The notes below the pieces were generated by a model that saw nothing but the letters and a program-made list of their open reading frames with translations, searched no databases and was not told the origin of the DNA. The position numbers were made by a program, and so were the translations under genes. From GCA-2732755 sp965228265 (GTDB lineage Bacteria; Planctomycetota; Phycisphaerae; Phycisphaerales; UBA1924): a DNA stretch of 64,000 nucleotides. The DNA lies in NCBI GenBank assembly GCA_965228265.1, contig OZ245804.1, positions 868,001-932,000 on the forward strand, given 5' to 3'. Shown here piece after piece: positions 8,072-18,038 of this stretch. The first letter of the stretch is position 1, and each line of letters opens with the position of its first letter.

Positions 8072-8908
8072 ATGTACACCACTCGCTCGATCGTTGTCGC
8101 TGCGCTCGCAGCATTCGCCGGGACCGCAGCCGCTCAGAACGGCCTGTTCATTTCTGTCGCCGACAACCTCGGCACCGAGATCAACGGCGGGCCCTACACC
8201 GACAACGACGTCATCCTGACCGACACCGCGGGCACGACCTCGAGCCTCTTCTTCTCGATCGACAGCGGCGACCTCGACGCCTTCCACATCCTGCCGAGCG
8301 GGAACTACCTCGTCTCGAGCCTGTTCAACGGCGACATCGGGGGCACAACGTTCGACGACGCGGACCTGATCGAATACAACCCCAACACCGGCACCATCGT
8401 GGGCAACTACCTGGGCATCGGGCTCAGCTCCTTCACGAGCGCCGCGCCTGATATCTCGGCCGCCACCACGGACAACGAGGGCAACCTCTACTTCAGCATG
8501 CTCGGCACGAGCAACACGATGAACCACGCCGGGGGCTCGATCACGTTCACCGACGGCGACATCATCCGTGTCGATGCCAACACCGGCGTCGCATCGCTCT
8601 TCCTCGCCGAGGCGGCCATCTTCGACGACGGCGACGGCGATGTCTACGGCCTGCACTGGATGGACGACAACACCTTCCTCATCAGTGCCAACACGGACGA
8701 AACGATCAGCGGCAACTTCTTCGAGGACGGGAGCGTCTTCCTTTACGACATCGCGGGCGACAACTCGGGGCCGTTCTTCCTCGAAGACAGCTTCACCGAC
8801 GGCGTGAACACGCACGACATCGACGCGGTGTACTACAACATTCCCGCGCCGGCGAGCCTGGCTCTGCTCGGGGTGAGCGGTCTTGTCGCGGGCCGTCGTC
8901 GCAGATAA
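8072..8908 (+). CDS. Secreted protein with PEP-CTERM-like anchor
   Basis: 278 residues. The upstream in-frame ATG at 8057 is rejected because AAGGAG (8060-8065) would lie inside the coding region; it is ideally placed for the ATG at 8072. A signal peptide ends at A-A-A-Q (about 22). The body has repeated D-G-D-(I/V) and N.NTG segments like beta-propeller blades (GNYLVSSLFNGDI, GDIIRVDANTGVASLF, DVYGLHWMDDNTFLISANTD). The tail is IPAPAS, a hydrophobic helix and RRRR, a PEP-CTERM-like signal. The family is otherwise not recognised. It is followed 24 bp later by the next gene. Confidence 0.78.
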   Translation: MYTTRSIVVAALAAFAGTAAAQNGLFISVADNLGTEINGGPYTDNDVILTDTAGTTSSLFFSIDSGDLDAFHILPSGNYLVSSLFNGDIGGTTFDDADLIEYNPNTGTIVGNYLGIGLSSFTSAAPDISAATTDNEGNLYFSMLGTSNTMNHAGGSITFTDGDIIRVDANTGVASLFLAEAAIFDDGDGDVYGLHWMDDNTFLISANTDETISGNFFEDGSVFLYDIAGDNSGPFFLEDSFTDGVNTHDIDAVYYNIPAPASLALLGVSGLVAGRRRR

Positions 8909-8932
8909 TCATTGAGACACACGGAGCAATCC

Positions 8933-9994
8933 ATGACACAGAACACAACCGGAAGGTGCGCCCTTGTCGCCTCGGCAATGATCGCGCTGGCGGGTGGCGC
9001 AGCCGCATCGGACAAGGTCATCGCGACGTTTGAGATCGGGTCGATCGTGGTGCCGACGAACACGGGCGCAACGGTCATGCCCTCGTTTGCCGGGCTCACC
9101 GAGCCCGTCACGGGTGTGGGGCTCTCGGGCACGTTCGTTGTGCAATCGGGTGATTTCAAGGACGGGCTCGGCCCGTGGTCGCTCGATGTCATTCTGAATT
9201 CGACACCCCCGGCCGGCGGCTCGCCTCTGGTCTGGCACCCGATCGGCGGCGACGTCACTATTGCCGACTATCCGCTGCAGGACGGCACGGACGGGCTCGC
9301 GTCGGTCGAGGGCAACGGCACGTGGACGTTCGATTTCCAGAGCGATGTGCCCATGTCGAGCTGGACGTACCGCATCGATGACGCGGTTGTGTATCTGCTT
9401 GCGGATGCAGAGGACATCACCACCAACTACGACGCCGCGCCCGAGGCCGGCACCTCCTGGAGTCGGCCGTACTTCATCGCGGGTGTGTCGGGCCTCGGTC
9501 CCGTCGCGTACCACGCGTTCGAGTTCACCGTGAGCGAGTCGGGCGTGTACGACCTCACCAGCGTGCTCTCCACGGGCGGCGATCACTTTACGTTTCTGTA
9601 TGAGGGCGGTTTTGATTCGACCCAGCCGTTGAACAACCTGCTCGACTACGGCCTCGGCAACGGCAACTCGCCTTTTGGCGCGCCCCGCGGCACGTCGGAG
9701 ATCAGCGCATTGCTCTTTGAGGGCACGACGTACACGTGGGTCACCAGCCAGTGGTCAGCGGGCAGCCCGATCGCATCTTCCGCGAACACCATCGTCGGGC
9801 CCGGCGAGTTGAATGAAGCGGGGCAGTGCCTTGCCGACACGAACGGTGACGGCGTGCTGAGCCCGGCTGACTTCAGCGCATGGGTGGCTGCGTTCAACGC
9901 GATGGACCCGGCGTGCGACCAGAACGGCGACGGCTCCTGCACCCCGGCCGACTTCAGCGCTTGGATCGCCAACTACAACGCCGGCTGCCCGTGA
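8933..9994 (+). CDS. Secreted protein with GC-type dockerin, unknown ectodomain
   Basis: 353 residues, ATG at 8933 with GGAG at 8923-8926; the in-frame TTG at 8912 lacks a ribosome site. A signal peptide ends near residue 24 (G-G-A-A-A-S). The ectodomain (25-295) is beta-rich (IATFEIGSIVVPTNTG, GTWTFDFQSDVPMSSWTYRI, SGVYDLTSVLSTGGDHFTFLY) and resembles planctomycete jelly-roll domains, but I cannot assign a family. A GC-type dockerin (about 298-352) with all four cysteines is followed by one extra Pro at the C-terminus. Confidence 0.8.
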   Translation: MTQNTTGRCALVASAMIALAGGAAASDKVIATFEIGSIVVPTNTGATVMPSFAGLTEPVTGVGLSGTFVVQSGDFKDGLGPWSLDVILNSTPPAGGSPLVWHPIGGDVTIADYPLQDGTDGLASVEGNGTWTFDFQSDVPMSSWTYRIDDAVVYLLADAEDITTNYDAAPEAGTSWSRPYFIAGVSGLGPVAYHAFEFTVSESGVYDLTSVLSTGGDHFTFLYEGGFDSTQPLNNLLDYGLGNGNSPFGAPRGTSEISALLFEGTTYTWVTSQWSAGSPIASSANTIVGPGELNEAGQCLADTNGDGVLSPADFSAWVAAFNAMDPACDQNGDGSCTPADFSAWIANYNAGCP

Positions 9995-10224
9995 ATTGAG
10001 CAATAACCCGCCCAAAGCCCTGCCAAACCAAGAATGATCCGGAGCCATTCCGGACTTTGCCCCCAAGATCGACCGTCCGTTGGCCGATAACCGTGTGAGC
10101 TTGGCGGCCACCTCTTCTGAAAAGAGGGTCCCAATCGCCGGCGGCTTCAGGTACGCTGGAGCTTTGCCGGTGGGGGGTCGGCGGATTCACGCCGATTGGT
10201 TGTTCACAATGGAGGGTCGGGCGT

Positions 10225-11757
10225 ATGGCACGCTCCAGTCGTTCTCGGTCTGTCCGCACAGTTACCGCACTGGCTCTTGTCGCGTGCGCAGGCACCGCAC
10301 AGGCGGGCCCCGAGCCCACGCCCATCCCCGTGACGCTAGACAAGGTCCAGACCTTCGGCGTTACCTCGCTGGGTGAGGTCACCAGCAGCCTGCCCGATCC
10401 CGGGAACACCAACCGTGGCACGGAGTGCCAGCTCGCCAACACCTATGCGAGCGAGACCTTTGCCGGCGGCACGTATCTCGTTCAGGCCGGCTTCGTCGAG
10501 GGCGAGGTCATGGCGGCTCAGTACACGCTGCCCGCGTCCGTCTTCCCCATCCGTATCGATCTCATCGAGGCGCTCATCGGCACCGCGGGGACCTCGATCC
10601 AGACCACGACCGAGTGGACGGTGCTCGTCTGGGACGGGCCGCCTAACACCGGGACGCTGGTTGCGAGCTATTCGTCGGATGATGTCATCCTGCCGCACAT
10701 CGTGATCCCGCCCGGGCCTGCGCAGGCGGTGAACGTCGCGTTCAGCATCGACCCGGGTGATCCCGAGCAGATTTTCATCAACAACAACAGCGGCACCAAC
10801 ACGTTCACGATCGGGTTCCGCATCGACCAGCACCAGTCGCAGTCGGGCAACGGCTGCTTCACGCCGCCGCCACAGAACCAGAACGCGTTCCCGATGACCG
10901 ACAACTCGGGCGTCGCCTCGCCGGCGGGCAACTGGATCAACGCGATCGACTGCGGCGTGTTCGGCTGCCCGCCCGGCTGGAGCACGTTCCAATCCTTCCC
11001 GGCGCTCTGCACGCCCAGCGGCGACTGGATGCTTCAGGCTACGTGGACCAGTTTCACCTGCGAAGACCAAACCGGTGCCTGCTGCGACGGCAGCGCCGAG
11101 TGCTTCGATCTCACCGAGGCCGAGTGCCTCAACATCAACGGCGCCTGGCAGGGCGCGGGCACACAGTGCGTCACGACGACCTGTCCGATCCCTGAGGGTG
11201 CCTGCTGCCTGACCAACGGCAACTGCCTTTTCATTACAGAGGACAGCTGTGACCTCATCGGCGGCACGTGGCAGGGGGCCAACGTCGAATGCAACGGCTC
11301 GCTGTGCCCGATCGGTGCTGCGTGTCTGCCCGATGGCACGTGTGTCGAGGGCGTCACGGCTCTTGAGGCTGCGGCTCTGGGCGGGACGTTCCTCGGCGTC
11401 GGGACAACCTGCCTGGACGCCGACTGCCCGCAGCCGACCGGCGCGTGCTGCATCACCACGAGCTCCAACTGCCTCATCCTTTCGGAAGAGAACTGCAATC
11501 TCATCCCGGACGCGGTCTGGCTCGGGATGGGCACCATCTGCGACGGCGACGGGGACACCATCCCCGACGGCACGTGCATCCCGCCCGACCCGTGCATCGC
11601 CGACACCAACGGCGACGGCATGCTCAGCCCGGCCGACTTCTCGGCCTGGGTCGCGGCCTTCAACGCGCAAGCACCTGAGTGCGATCAGAACACCGACGGC
11701 GCCTGTTCTCCCGCGGACTTCTCCGCGTGGGTCGCCAATTACAACGCGGGATGCTGA
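10225..11757 (+). CDS. Secreted protein with four Cys-rich repeats and GC-type dockerin
   Basis: 510 residues. GGAGGG (10211-10216) sets the ATG at 10225. An Arg/Ser-rich signal peptide ends near residue 28. Residues 35-270 form a beta-rich domain of unknown family. Residues about 276-445 hold four tandem repeats of the type GACC..G.C..(L/I)(T/S)E..C....G.W.G.GT.C....CP; the third copy has lost the paired cysteine. Each repeat probably forms a small disulfide knot. A GC-type dockerin (about 457-510) closes the protein. Cys-rich repeats of this kind occur in planctomycete and myxobacterial secreted proteins, but their function is unknown. Confidence 0.82.
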   Translation: MARSSRSRSVRTVTALALVACAGTAQAGPEPTPIPVTLDKVQTFGVTSLGEVTSSLPDPGNTNRGTECQLANTYASETFAGGTYLVQAGFVEGEVMAAQYTLPASVFPIRIDLIEALIGTAGTSIQTTTEWTVLVWDGPPNTGTLVASYSSDDVILPHIVIPPGPAQAVNVAFSIDPGDPEQIFINNNSGTNTFTIGFRIDQHQSQSGNGCFTPPPQNQNAFPMTDNSGVASPAGNWINAIDCGVFGCPPGWSTFQSFPALCTPSGDWMLQATWTSFTCEDQTGACCDGSAECFDLTEAECLNINGAWQGAGTQCVTTTCPIPEGACCLTNGNCLFITEDSCDLIGGTWQGANVECNGSLCPIGAACLPDGTCVEGVTALEAAALGGTFLGVGTTCLDADCPQPTGACCITTSSNCLILSEENCNLIPDAVWLGMGTICDGDGDTIPDGTCIPPDPCIADTNGDGMLSPADFSAWVAAFNAQAPECDQNTDGACSPADFSAWVANYNAGC

Positions 11758-11844
11758 TCCCGAAAGACTGTCCTGTTTCATTTGTCAGAAAGAAGAGTTG
11801 AGTTCCGCGGTCATGGGGGGCCGCCCTGCGAGGGAGTCTGAAAG

Positions 11845-13287
11845 ATGTTTGTAGTTCCGTCCATCGTCCTATTGGCGGCCGCGACACAGCAGCCCAATCA
11901 CGTCACGGTCGACCAGCCCTTTGCGGCCTCGCCCTCGGCGACCCAGAATGTCACCACGCTGACACCCGCACAGGATTGGCACACCACGCTCCGCGGCGTG
12001 GATACCGCCATCTTCCATAACTTCCCGCTCGACACCGAGACCAGCGTGATCCTCGATCTGAAGCGCCGCGACATCGTCGACGCCAACGCCACGCTCCGCC
12101 TCAACGAGGACGGCTCGTTTGATCGGCCCGACGTGGTCATGCTCGGCGGACACGTCGCGGGCGATCACGACTCGCTCGCCTACATCGCCTTCAGCGACAG
12201 CATGACGCTGGGCTACATCCGCACCGGCGGCGAGCAGTACATCATCAGCTCGGGCCCCGCGGGTCAGGATCTCGATACTGTCATCTATAACCCCGCGGAA
12301 CTGCCCGACGGCGCGATCAACTTCATGGATCTCGTCTGCGATGCGATCGATGTCCCCGGGCGTGACACGAACACCAGCGCCAGCCGCGGCGTTGCCTTCC
12401 TCGGCGACCCGCCCTGCCGCGTCGCAGACGTCGCCATCGAGACGGACACGCAGTTCCGCACCGACCTCTTCGGCGGCGACGCCACGCAGGCGTCCGACTA
12501 CGCCACGATGCTCGTCGGTGCCGTCAGCGAGGTCTACGAGCGCGATCTCAACGTCATTCTCAACATCACCTTCCTTCGCATCTGGACCTCCAGCGATCCG
12601 TGGAACCAGAACAGCACCTCGAGCCAGCTCTATCAGTTCCAGGATTACTGGAACGACAACATGACCAGCGAGCAGCGTAACGGCGTGCACTTCCTCTCCG
12701 GGCGTTCGCTCGGCGGCGGCGTCGCGTACGTCGGCACGATCTGCTACGAAGATTACGACTACGCACTGTCTGCCAACCTGAACGGATTCTTCCCGTACCC
12801 GCTCCAGAACCAGAACACACAGAACTGGGACTTCATGGTCACCGCGCACGAGTGGGGCCACAACTTCGGCGCGCCGCACACCCATCAGCAGTCGCCGCTG
12901 TCCAACATCGATAACTGTGGCAACGGTGACTGCTCGGAGCTGCCGGGCACGATCATGAGCTACTGCCACCAGTGCGGCAACGGCACGGGCGATCTGGACC
13001 TCGAGTTCCACCCGCAGAACATCAACTCCTGGATGCTCGCCTACCTCGACGGCACCGGGTTGTACTCGGGCCAGGGTGCCGATTGCGATCTCACCGGCAA
13101 CCCGCTCTGCGAGGAACCCGGCTGCCTCGCCGACACCAACGGCGACGGGATCCTGAGCCCCGCCGACTTCAGCGCCTGGGTCGCCGCGTTCAACGCCAGC
13201 GCCCCCGAGTGTGACCAGAACAGCGATGGCTCCTGCACCCCGGCCGACTTCAGCGCCTGGGTGGCCAACTACAACGCCGGCTGCTGA
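11845..13287 (+). CDS. Secreted reprolysin-like (M12) zinc metalloprotease with GC-type dockerin
   Basis: 480 residues, ATG at 11845 with GGGAG upstream. The short hydrophobic N-terminus (MFVVPSIVLLAAA) can serve as a signal peptide. The catalytic zinc site is HEWGHNFGAPH (His335, Glu336, His339, His345), a metzincin HExxHxxGxxH, with the Met-turn IMSYCH at Met371. The part before it (about 40-190) is probably a propeptide. A GC-type dockerin (about 427-480) has all four cysteines. The protein is a close paralogue of the next gene product, sharing the pro-region pattern, PCRVA(D/K)VAIE(T/A)DT(Q/E)F and SLGGGVAY. It opens a run of six metzincin genes. A strong terminator follows. Confidence 0.92.
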   Translation: MFVVPSIVLLAAATQQPNHVTVDQPFAASPSATQNVTTLTPAQDWHTTLRGVDTAIFHNFPLDTETSVILDLKRRDIVDANATLRLNEDGSFDRPDVVMLGGHVAGDHDSLAYIAFSDSMTLGYIRTGGEQYIISSGPAGQDLDTVIYNPAELPDGAINFMDLVCDAIDVPGRDTNTSASRGVAFLGDPPCRVADVAIETDTQFRTDLFGGDATQASDYATMLVGAVSEVYERDLNVILNITFLRIWTSSDPWNQNSTSSQLYQFQDYWNDNMTSEQRNGVHFLSGRSLGGGVAYVGTICYEDYDYALSANLNGFFPYPLQNQNTQNWDFMVTAHEWGHNFGAPHTHQQSPLSNIDNCGNGDCSELPGTIMSYCHQCGNGTGDLDLEFHPQNINSWMLAYLDGTGLYSGQGADCDLTGNPLCEEPGCLADTNGDGILSPADFSAWVAAFNASAPECDQNSDGSCTPADFSAWVANYNAGC

Positions 13288-13313
13288 TCAGCCAAGCGAC
13301 GGCATTTTCCAAG

Positions 13314-13348
13314 CAGGCCCCGGGGTGCGTCCCGGGGCCTGTTTCGTT
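13314..13348 (+). terminator. Intrinsic terminator after the first metalloprotease gene
   Basis: Perfect 11-bp stem (CAGGCCCCGGG, 13314-13324, with CCCGGGGCCTG, 13331-13341), loop GTGCGT, then TTTCGTT. Confidence 0.9.
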
Positions 13349-13469
13349 AGGTGGCTCGCAGGGCGGGGATCTGTCCCGGCTCCTGGGGCGTACAGGAGTA
13401 CGGAATCGTTGTTTTTCCTCCAAGGGCCGGAAACCAGCCAGAATCGTGCAATCGGCCGGGGAATCGCGT

Positions 13470-13475
13470 TAGAAT
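13470..13475 (+). promoter_or_regulatory. Candidate -10 box TAGAAT
   Basis: TAGAAT lies 72 bp upstream of the next start codon and after the preceding terminator, so it is a reasonable promoter position. No clear -35. Confidence 0.4.
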
Positions 13476-13547
13476 GTGTTCGGCTACAGCCCGGCGGGGT
13501 CGGGGTGGCCGACTCGGTGGGATCACACCAGGAGCAAGGTGGAACGA

Positions 13548-15098
13548 ATGAAGACACTCCTTTCGGCGTGCGGGATCGCACTCATGATGTCGACAGGCGG
13601 AGCCGTCGCACAGGACAGCTCGGGCCGACTCCCAAGAACGCTCGATCTCCAGGGGCGGATCGTCACCGTGCCCTCGCCCCTCGTGGTCGACGGCCGTCAG
13701 ATCGACCCGATCGCGACACCCCTGCAATTTGATGACACGTACTTCGACGCGATCAACAACGCCCTCCGCGTGAACATCGCCGACTTCCCGCTCGATCGCA
13801 CGACCTTCGTCGATCTCGAGCTCGAGAACTTCGATGTGTTCGATCCGCAGGCGGTCCTCGTCCGCGGGACCGAGGACGGCGACGTCCCGATCGCTCGCCC
13901 CAACCTCGCCACGCTCCGCGGCTCGATCGTCGGCATCCCCGGCTCGAAGGTCTACCTCGCGATCTCGCCCAACATGAGCAACGGCATCATCGAGTTCGAC
14001 GGCACCACGTACGTCGTCTCCAACGGCAGCTTCGCGCAGCAGACCGGCATCACGATCTACAACATGTCCGATCTCCCCGAGGGGCAGATCAACTGGATCG
14101 ACTACGCCTGCACACTCATCACGCCTCCGGATCAGGAGTACGCAGCTCGCGGCGACGACGACGATGACGACGGCGTGACCGAGCAGCCCTGCCGCGTCGC
14201 CAAGGTCGCTATCGAGGCGGACACGGAGTTCTCGCAGCTCTTCATGCAGCAGGACCCGTCGGTCGCGTCAGACATGACGATTGAGTACATCGAATCGCTG
14301 GTCGGCGGGGTCACCGAGATCTACGCCAACTCGTGGAACATGCGCCTCAGCATCGTTTACACCCGTATCTGGCCCGATCCCGGCATCGCCGACCCCTGGC
14401 TGGGCACCGACACACCCTCTGTTCTCGATGAGATGAACGCGGTCTGGACCGAGTTCGGTGCGCCCTACGCGGGCGAGTGGCACGGCGCCCACCACCTCTC
14501 CGGTAAGCCGCTCGGCGGGGGCATCGCCTACCTCGCGACGTTCTGCAACCTCAATCTGGCACAGGCCGTCTCGGGCAACATGAACGGCTTCTTCCCCTCG
14601 CCCATCGAGTCCAACCTCCCGCAGAACTGGGACCTGGTTGTGACCGCGCACGAGTGGGGTCATAACTTCGGCGCTCCGCACACCCACGGCCTCAACCCGC
14701 CGGTGGACCAGTGCGCGTTCGGGCAGTGCGCCACCGCAGAGAACGGCACGATCATGAGCTACTGCCACCTCTGCCCGGGCGGACTCACAAACATCGCGCT
14801 CTTCTTCCACCAGCGCATCCTCGAAGAGGGCATCATCCCCTACGTCTCGCTCGGAATCCCGCAGCTCCGCGACCCCTGTGTACTGCTCGCGCAGTCACAG
14901 GACGAATGCGAGGGCGGGCTCGTTGAGTGCATCGCCGACATCAACGGCGACGGCATCCTGACGCCCACCGACTTCACCGCCTGGGTCGTGGCTTACAACG
15001 CCGGCGATCTCGCGGCCGACTGCAACCGCAACGGCACCCTCGAACCCGCCGACTTCTCGGCGTGGGTCGCCTCCTGGGTCGCCGGCTGCGACGAGTAA
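13548..15098 (+). CDS. Secreted reprolysin-like (M12) zinc metalloprotease with divergent dockerin
   Basis: 516 residues; ATG at 13548 preceded by AAGGTGG. A signal peptide ends near residue 22 (A-V-A-Q). The zinc site is HEWGHNFGAPH (His368, His372, His378) with Met-turn IMSYCH. An acidic loop (GDDDDDDGVTEQPCR, about 201-215) lies where the propeptide may be cut. The C-terminal dockerin is divergent: loops DINGDGIL and NRNGTLE, the two middle cysteines replaced by Ala and Leu, a Cys at the usual Gln position, and the end is GCDE. The outer two cysteines remain. The second calcium loop is degraded (Asn-Arg-Asn-Gly), so calcium binding there may be weak. Confidence 0.9.
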   Translation: MKTLLSACGIALMMSTGGAVAQDSSGRLPRTLDLQGRIVTVPSPLVVDGRQIDPIATPLQFDDTYFDAINNALRVNIADFPLDRTTFVDLELENFDVFDPQAVLVRGTEDGDVPIARPNLATLRGSIVGIPGSKVYLAISPNMSNGIIEFDGTTYVVSNGSFAQQTGITIYNMSDLPEGQINWIDYACTLITPPDQEYAARGDDDDDDGVTEQPCRVAKVAIEADTEFSQLFMQQDPSVASDMTIEYIESLVGGVTEIYANSWNMRLSIVYTRIWPDPGIADPWLGTDTPSVLDEMNAVWTEFGAPYAGEWHGAHHLSGKPLGGGIAYLATFCNLNLAQAVSGNMNGFFPSPIESNLPQNWDLVVTAHEWGHNFGAPHTHGLNPPVDQCAFGQCATAENGTIMSYCHLCPGGLTNIALFFHQRILEEGIIPYVSLGIPQLRDPCVLLAQSQDECEGGLVECIADINGDGILTPTDFTAWVVAYNAGDLAADCNRNGTLEPADFSAWVASWVAGCDE

Positions 15099-15127
15099 TC
15101 GGTTTCAGACCAATCCGGACTTCCCGA

Positions 15128-15166
15128 TCGGGCGCGTCACACGAGTGACGCGCCCGACTTTGTGTT
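15128..15166 (+). terminator. Intrinsic terminator after the second metalloprotease gene
   Basis: Perfect 13-bp stem (15128-15140 with 15145-15157), loop ACGA, then CTTTGTGTT. Confidence 0.9.
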
Positions 15167-15477
15167 GGGATAGGCAAGTCTTATAAGGCGCAGGGGGTCG
15201 GTATTTACTCGGAATACCCGGGCCATTTTGGATCGGCCCTTCTCACACGCTGCGGGAGCCTGTATCTTGCTCATATCGCTGCGATTGCTTCTCCGGACTT
15301 TCAAAGTCTGGAACTCTCGCGGCCACGTCCCGTAAGGGAGCCAGCGGCAGGGGGGCTGTCGGCTTCTGGAATGATCTCGATCGTCATCCGGCGATCGGCG
15401 CGCATACTGCAGCATGCCTGCAGCAAGGTCTGGCTATCTCGTGGGCCGAGAACGGATTTCTGTCGAAGGAGTGAGAC
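15167..15477. other. Long leader/intergenic region before the third metalloprotease gene
   Basis: About 310 bp without a gene. It contains two small inverted repeats: GGTATT/AATACC near 15199-15217 and GACTTT/AAAGTC near 15296-15308. I cannot match them to a known riboswitch. AAGGAG at 15466-15471 is the ribosome site of the next gene. Confidence 0.4.
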
Positions 15478-18018
15478 GTGCAGATGAAGAGGATGATCGT
15501 ATCCCTGGCCGTGATTTCCGCGCTTGCGGGGACCGCGATGAGCCAGCAGCCCACGCAGCCCACGACACACTGGGCCACGACGAGTCCGGAGTTTGCTGTT
15601 CAGAGCGTTTCGGTCGATGGCGCCTGGGCGCTGATCGACAAGGTGCCCGCTTCAAGAACCGCCGGCGAGGCTTGGGTGCGTCCCAACATGTTCAACGCCG
15701 CGGTGCTCGATACCGCCGCCATGCGTGAACTCCTCTCGGCCGCTCCGCTGGAGGGCACACCCGATGCCGAGCGCGAGCCGGTCATCATCGACCTGCCGAT
15801 GCCCGAGGGCGGTTTCCAGGCCTTTGCGATCTATGAGTCGCCCGTGATGGAAGCCCCGCTCCAGGCGAAGTACCCGATGATCCGCACCTACGCGGGGCAG
15901 AGCCTCGAAGACGACACCGCTCGCGTGCGCCTCACGATGACGCCCTCGGGCTTTGACGCGCAGGTTCGCCGCGCCGGTCTGCACGCCTACATCGATCGCT
16001 ACAGCAAGAACGACGATTCGGTCTACGCCGCGTACTACAAGAAAGATCTCGACCGCTCCGACAACAACTGGTCCTGCTCACACGACGAAAGCATCCACGG
16101 CTCGCCGGACGTGCACGGCTGGGCGCAGGACAACCGGAACATCACGCCGCCCATGGCGCGTCTCGCGGCGGTCACGCGCAAGGAATACCGCCTCGCGATG
16201 CTCTGCACGGGTGAGTACGGCCAGTACCACGGGGGCACGGTCGCCTCGGCGCTCGCCGCCATCGTGACCTGCGTCAACCGCGTCACCGGCATCTACGAGG
16301 ACGAGGTCGGCGTGAAGTTCAATCTCGTCGCCGACAACGACCAGGTCGTCTACACCAACTCCACCACCGACGGGCTCAGCAATAACTCCAGCCTCTTGAA
16401 CCAGGTCACCAGCCGACTCAACTCCGTCATCGGGTCGTCCAACTATGATGTCGGTCACGGCCTGAGCACCGGAGCGGGCGGCGTCGCATACCTCGGCGTC
16501 ATCTGCACGTCCAACAAGGGCGGCGGCGTCACAGGACTCGCTCAGCCCATCGGTGATCCGTTCTACGTCGACTACGTCGCTCACGAGATGGGACACCAGT
16601 TCGGCGGCTCGCACACGTTCAACGGCGACAGCGGCAGCTGCGCCGGCGGCAACCGAACCGGCTCCTCCGCATACGAGATCGGCTCGGCAACCACCATCAT
16701 GGGTTACGCCGGCATCTGCGGCAACGACAACATCCAGAACAACTCCGACGCGTACTTCCACTACCGCAGCCAGTTCCAGATCAACGCGCACATCACTTCC
16801 GGCAGCGGCAACAACTGCGACGCCGCCTTCGCCACGGGCAACAACACACCCATCGTGGACGCCGGCCCGAGTATCTCGATCCCACAGGGCACGCCCTTCT
16901 TCCTCACCGCGACCGGTTCCGATCCCGACGGCGATACGGTGCTCTACTGCTGGGAGGAGTACGACCTCGGCCCGCAGCAGGACGCGAACGCGTCCGACAA
17001 CGGCTCGAGCCCGCTCTTCCGCAGCTTCCCGCCGACCACCTCGCCCACACGCTACTTCCCAGATCTCATCGACCTCAACAACGGCACACTCACCCGCGGT
17101 GAGAAGTACCCGATGACCAACCGCACCATGACCATGCGCGTCACCGCGCGTGACAACAACCCCAGCGGCGGCGGCTGGGCCACCGACACCACAAGCGTCT
17201 CCGTCACCACCTCGGCCGGCCCCTTCAACGTCACCAGCCAGAGCTCGCCGACCACCATCACCGACGGCCAGCTCGACGTTACGTGGGACGTTGCCAACAC
17301 GAACACCGTGCTCGGCGCGACGCAGGTCGACATCCTCTTCTCAACCAACGCCGGCGCGAGCTTCGATTACGTGCTCGCAACGGGCGTGCCCAACGACGGC
17401 TCCGAGACCGTCACGCTGCCCGACGTCTTCACAAGCAACGGCCGTGTCATGGTCCGGGCGACCGGGTTCAACTTCTTCGACATCAACTCGTCCAACATCA
17501 CGATCGACGTTCCGCCCGAGCCGGTCGTGATCACCTTCCCGAACGGCATCCCGACGGAGTTCAGCGACACGGACGCGACCGAGATCCTCGTCAACATCGA
17601 CCCGGGCACGTACACGCTCGACGGCTCGAACCTGACGATGATCTACAGCGTGGGCCTGCCCTTCCCGCTGACCTCCGTGGCGCTCACCCCGGCTGGCGGC
17701 GACAACTACACCGCTTCGATCCCCGCGGGCGCGTGCGATGACGAGGTCGTCTTCAACTTCATCATCGGCGTGCTCGATGGCGACGATGTCTACTCGCCGG
17801 CAGATCCGCTGCAGTTCTACTCGGGCTCGGTTGTGTGCGAGTCAGACGACTGCCTGGCCGATGCCAACGGCGACGGCGTGCTGAGCCCGGCCGACTTCAG
17901 CGCCTGGGTGGCCGCGTTCAACGCGATGGCTCCCGAGTGTGACCAGAACGCCGACGGCGTCTGCAGCCCCGCTGACTTCAGCGCCTGGGTCGCCAACTAC
18001 AACGCCGGCTGCCCGTAA
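15478..18018 (+). CDS. Large secreted reprolysin-family metalloprotease with GC-type dockerin
   Basis: 846 residues. AAGGAG (15466-15471) is 6 bp from the GTG at 15478 and 12 bp from an in-frame ATG at 15484; the GTG is preferred. A signal peptide ends at A-M-S-Q. Residues about 30-200 look like a propeptide. The catalytic domain has HEMGHQFGGSH (His369, Glu370, His373, His379) and Met-turn IMGY. Beta-sandwich domains follow: a PKD/cadherin-like region (about 460-580), a second Ig-like domain (about 580-680) and a module (about 710-785) also found in the next two genes and at 30508. A GC-type dockerin (about 792-845) plus Pro ends it. Likely an extracellular protease acting on polymeric protein. 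Confidence 0.9.
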   Translation: MQMKRMIVSLAVISALAGTAMSQQPTQPTTHWATTSPEFAVQSVSVDGAWALIDKVPASRTAGEAWVRPNMFNAAVLDTAAMRELLSAAPLEGTPDAEREPVIIDLPMPEGGFQAFAIYESPVMEAPLQAKYPMIRTYAGQSLEDDTARVRLTMTPSGFDAQVRRAGLHAYIDRYSKNDDSVYAAYYKKDLDRSDNNWSCSHDESIHGSPDVHGWAQDNRNITPPMARLAAVTRKEYRLAMLCTGEYGQYHGGTVASALAAIVTCVNRVTGIYEDEVGVKFNLVADNDQVVYTNSTTDGLSNNSSLLNQVTSRLNSVIGSSNYDVGHGLSTGAGGVAYLGVICTSNKGGGVTGLAQPIGDPFYVDYVAHEMGHQFGGSHTFNGDSGSCAGGNRTGSSAYEIGSATTIMGYAGICGNDNIQNNSDAYFHYRSQFQINAHITSGSGNNCDAAFATGNNTPIVDAGPSISIPQGTPFFLTATGSDPDGDTVLYCWEEYDLGPQQDANASDNGSSPLFRSFPPTTSPTRYFPDLIDLNNGTLTRGEKYPMTNRTMTMRVTARDNNPSGGGWATDTTSVSVTTSAGPFNVTSQSSPTTITDGQLDVTWDVANTNTVLGATQVDILFSTNAGASFDYVLATGVPNDGSETVTLPDVFTSNGRVMVRATGFNFFDINSSNITIDVPPEPVVITFPNGIPTEFSDTDATEILVNIDPGTYTLDGSNLTMIYSVGLPFPLTSVALTPAGGDNYTASIPAGACDDEVVFNFIIGVLDGDDVYSPADPLQFYSGSVVCESDDCLADANGDGVLSPADFSAWVAAFNAMAPECDQNADGVCSPADFSAWVANYNAGCP

Positions 18019-18038
18019 CCAGATCCTGTTCTCTCATT

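Noticed and set aside
10336..11781. Minus-strand open frame of 481 codons
   Set aside because: Antisense to the Cys-rich repeat protein gene, which has a ribosome site, signal peptide and dockerin.
15167..15477. Riboswitch in the long leader
   Set aside because: Small inverted repeats exist but I could not match any conserved riboswitch core.
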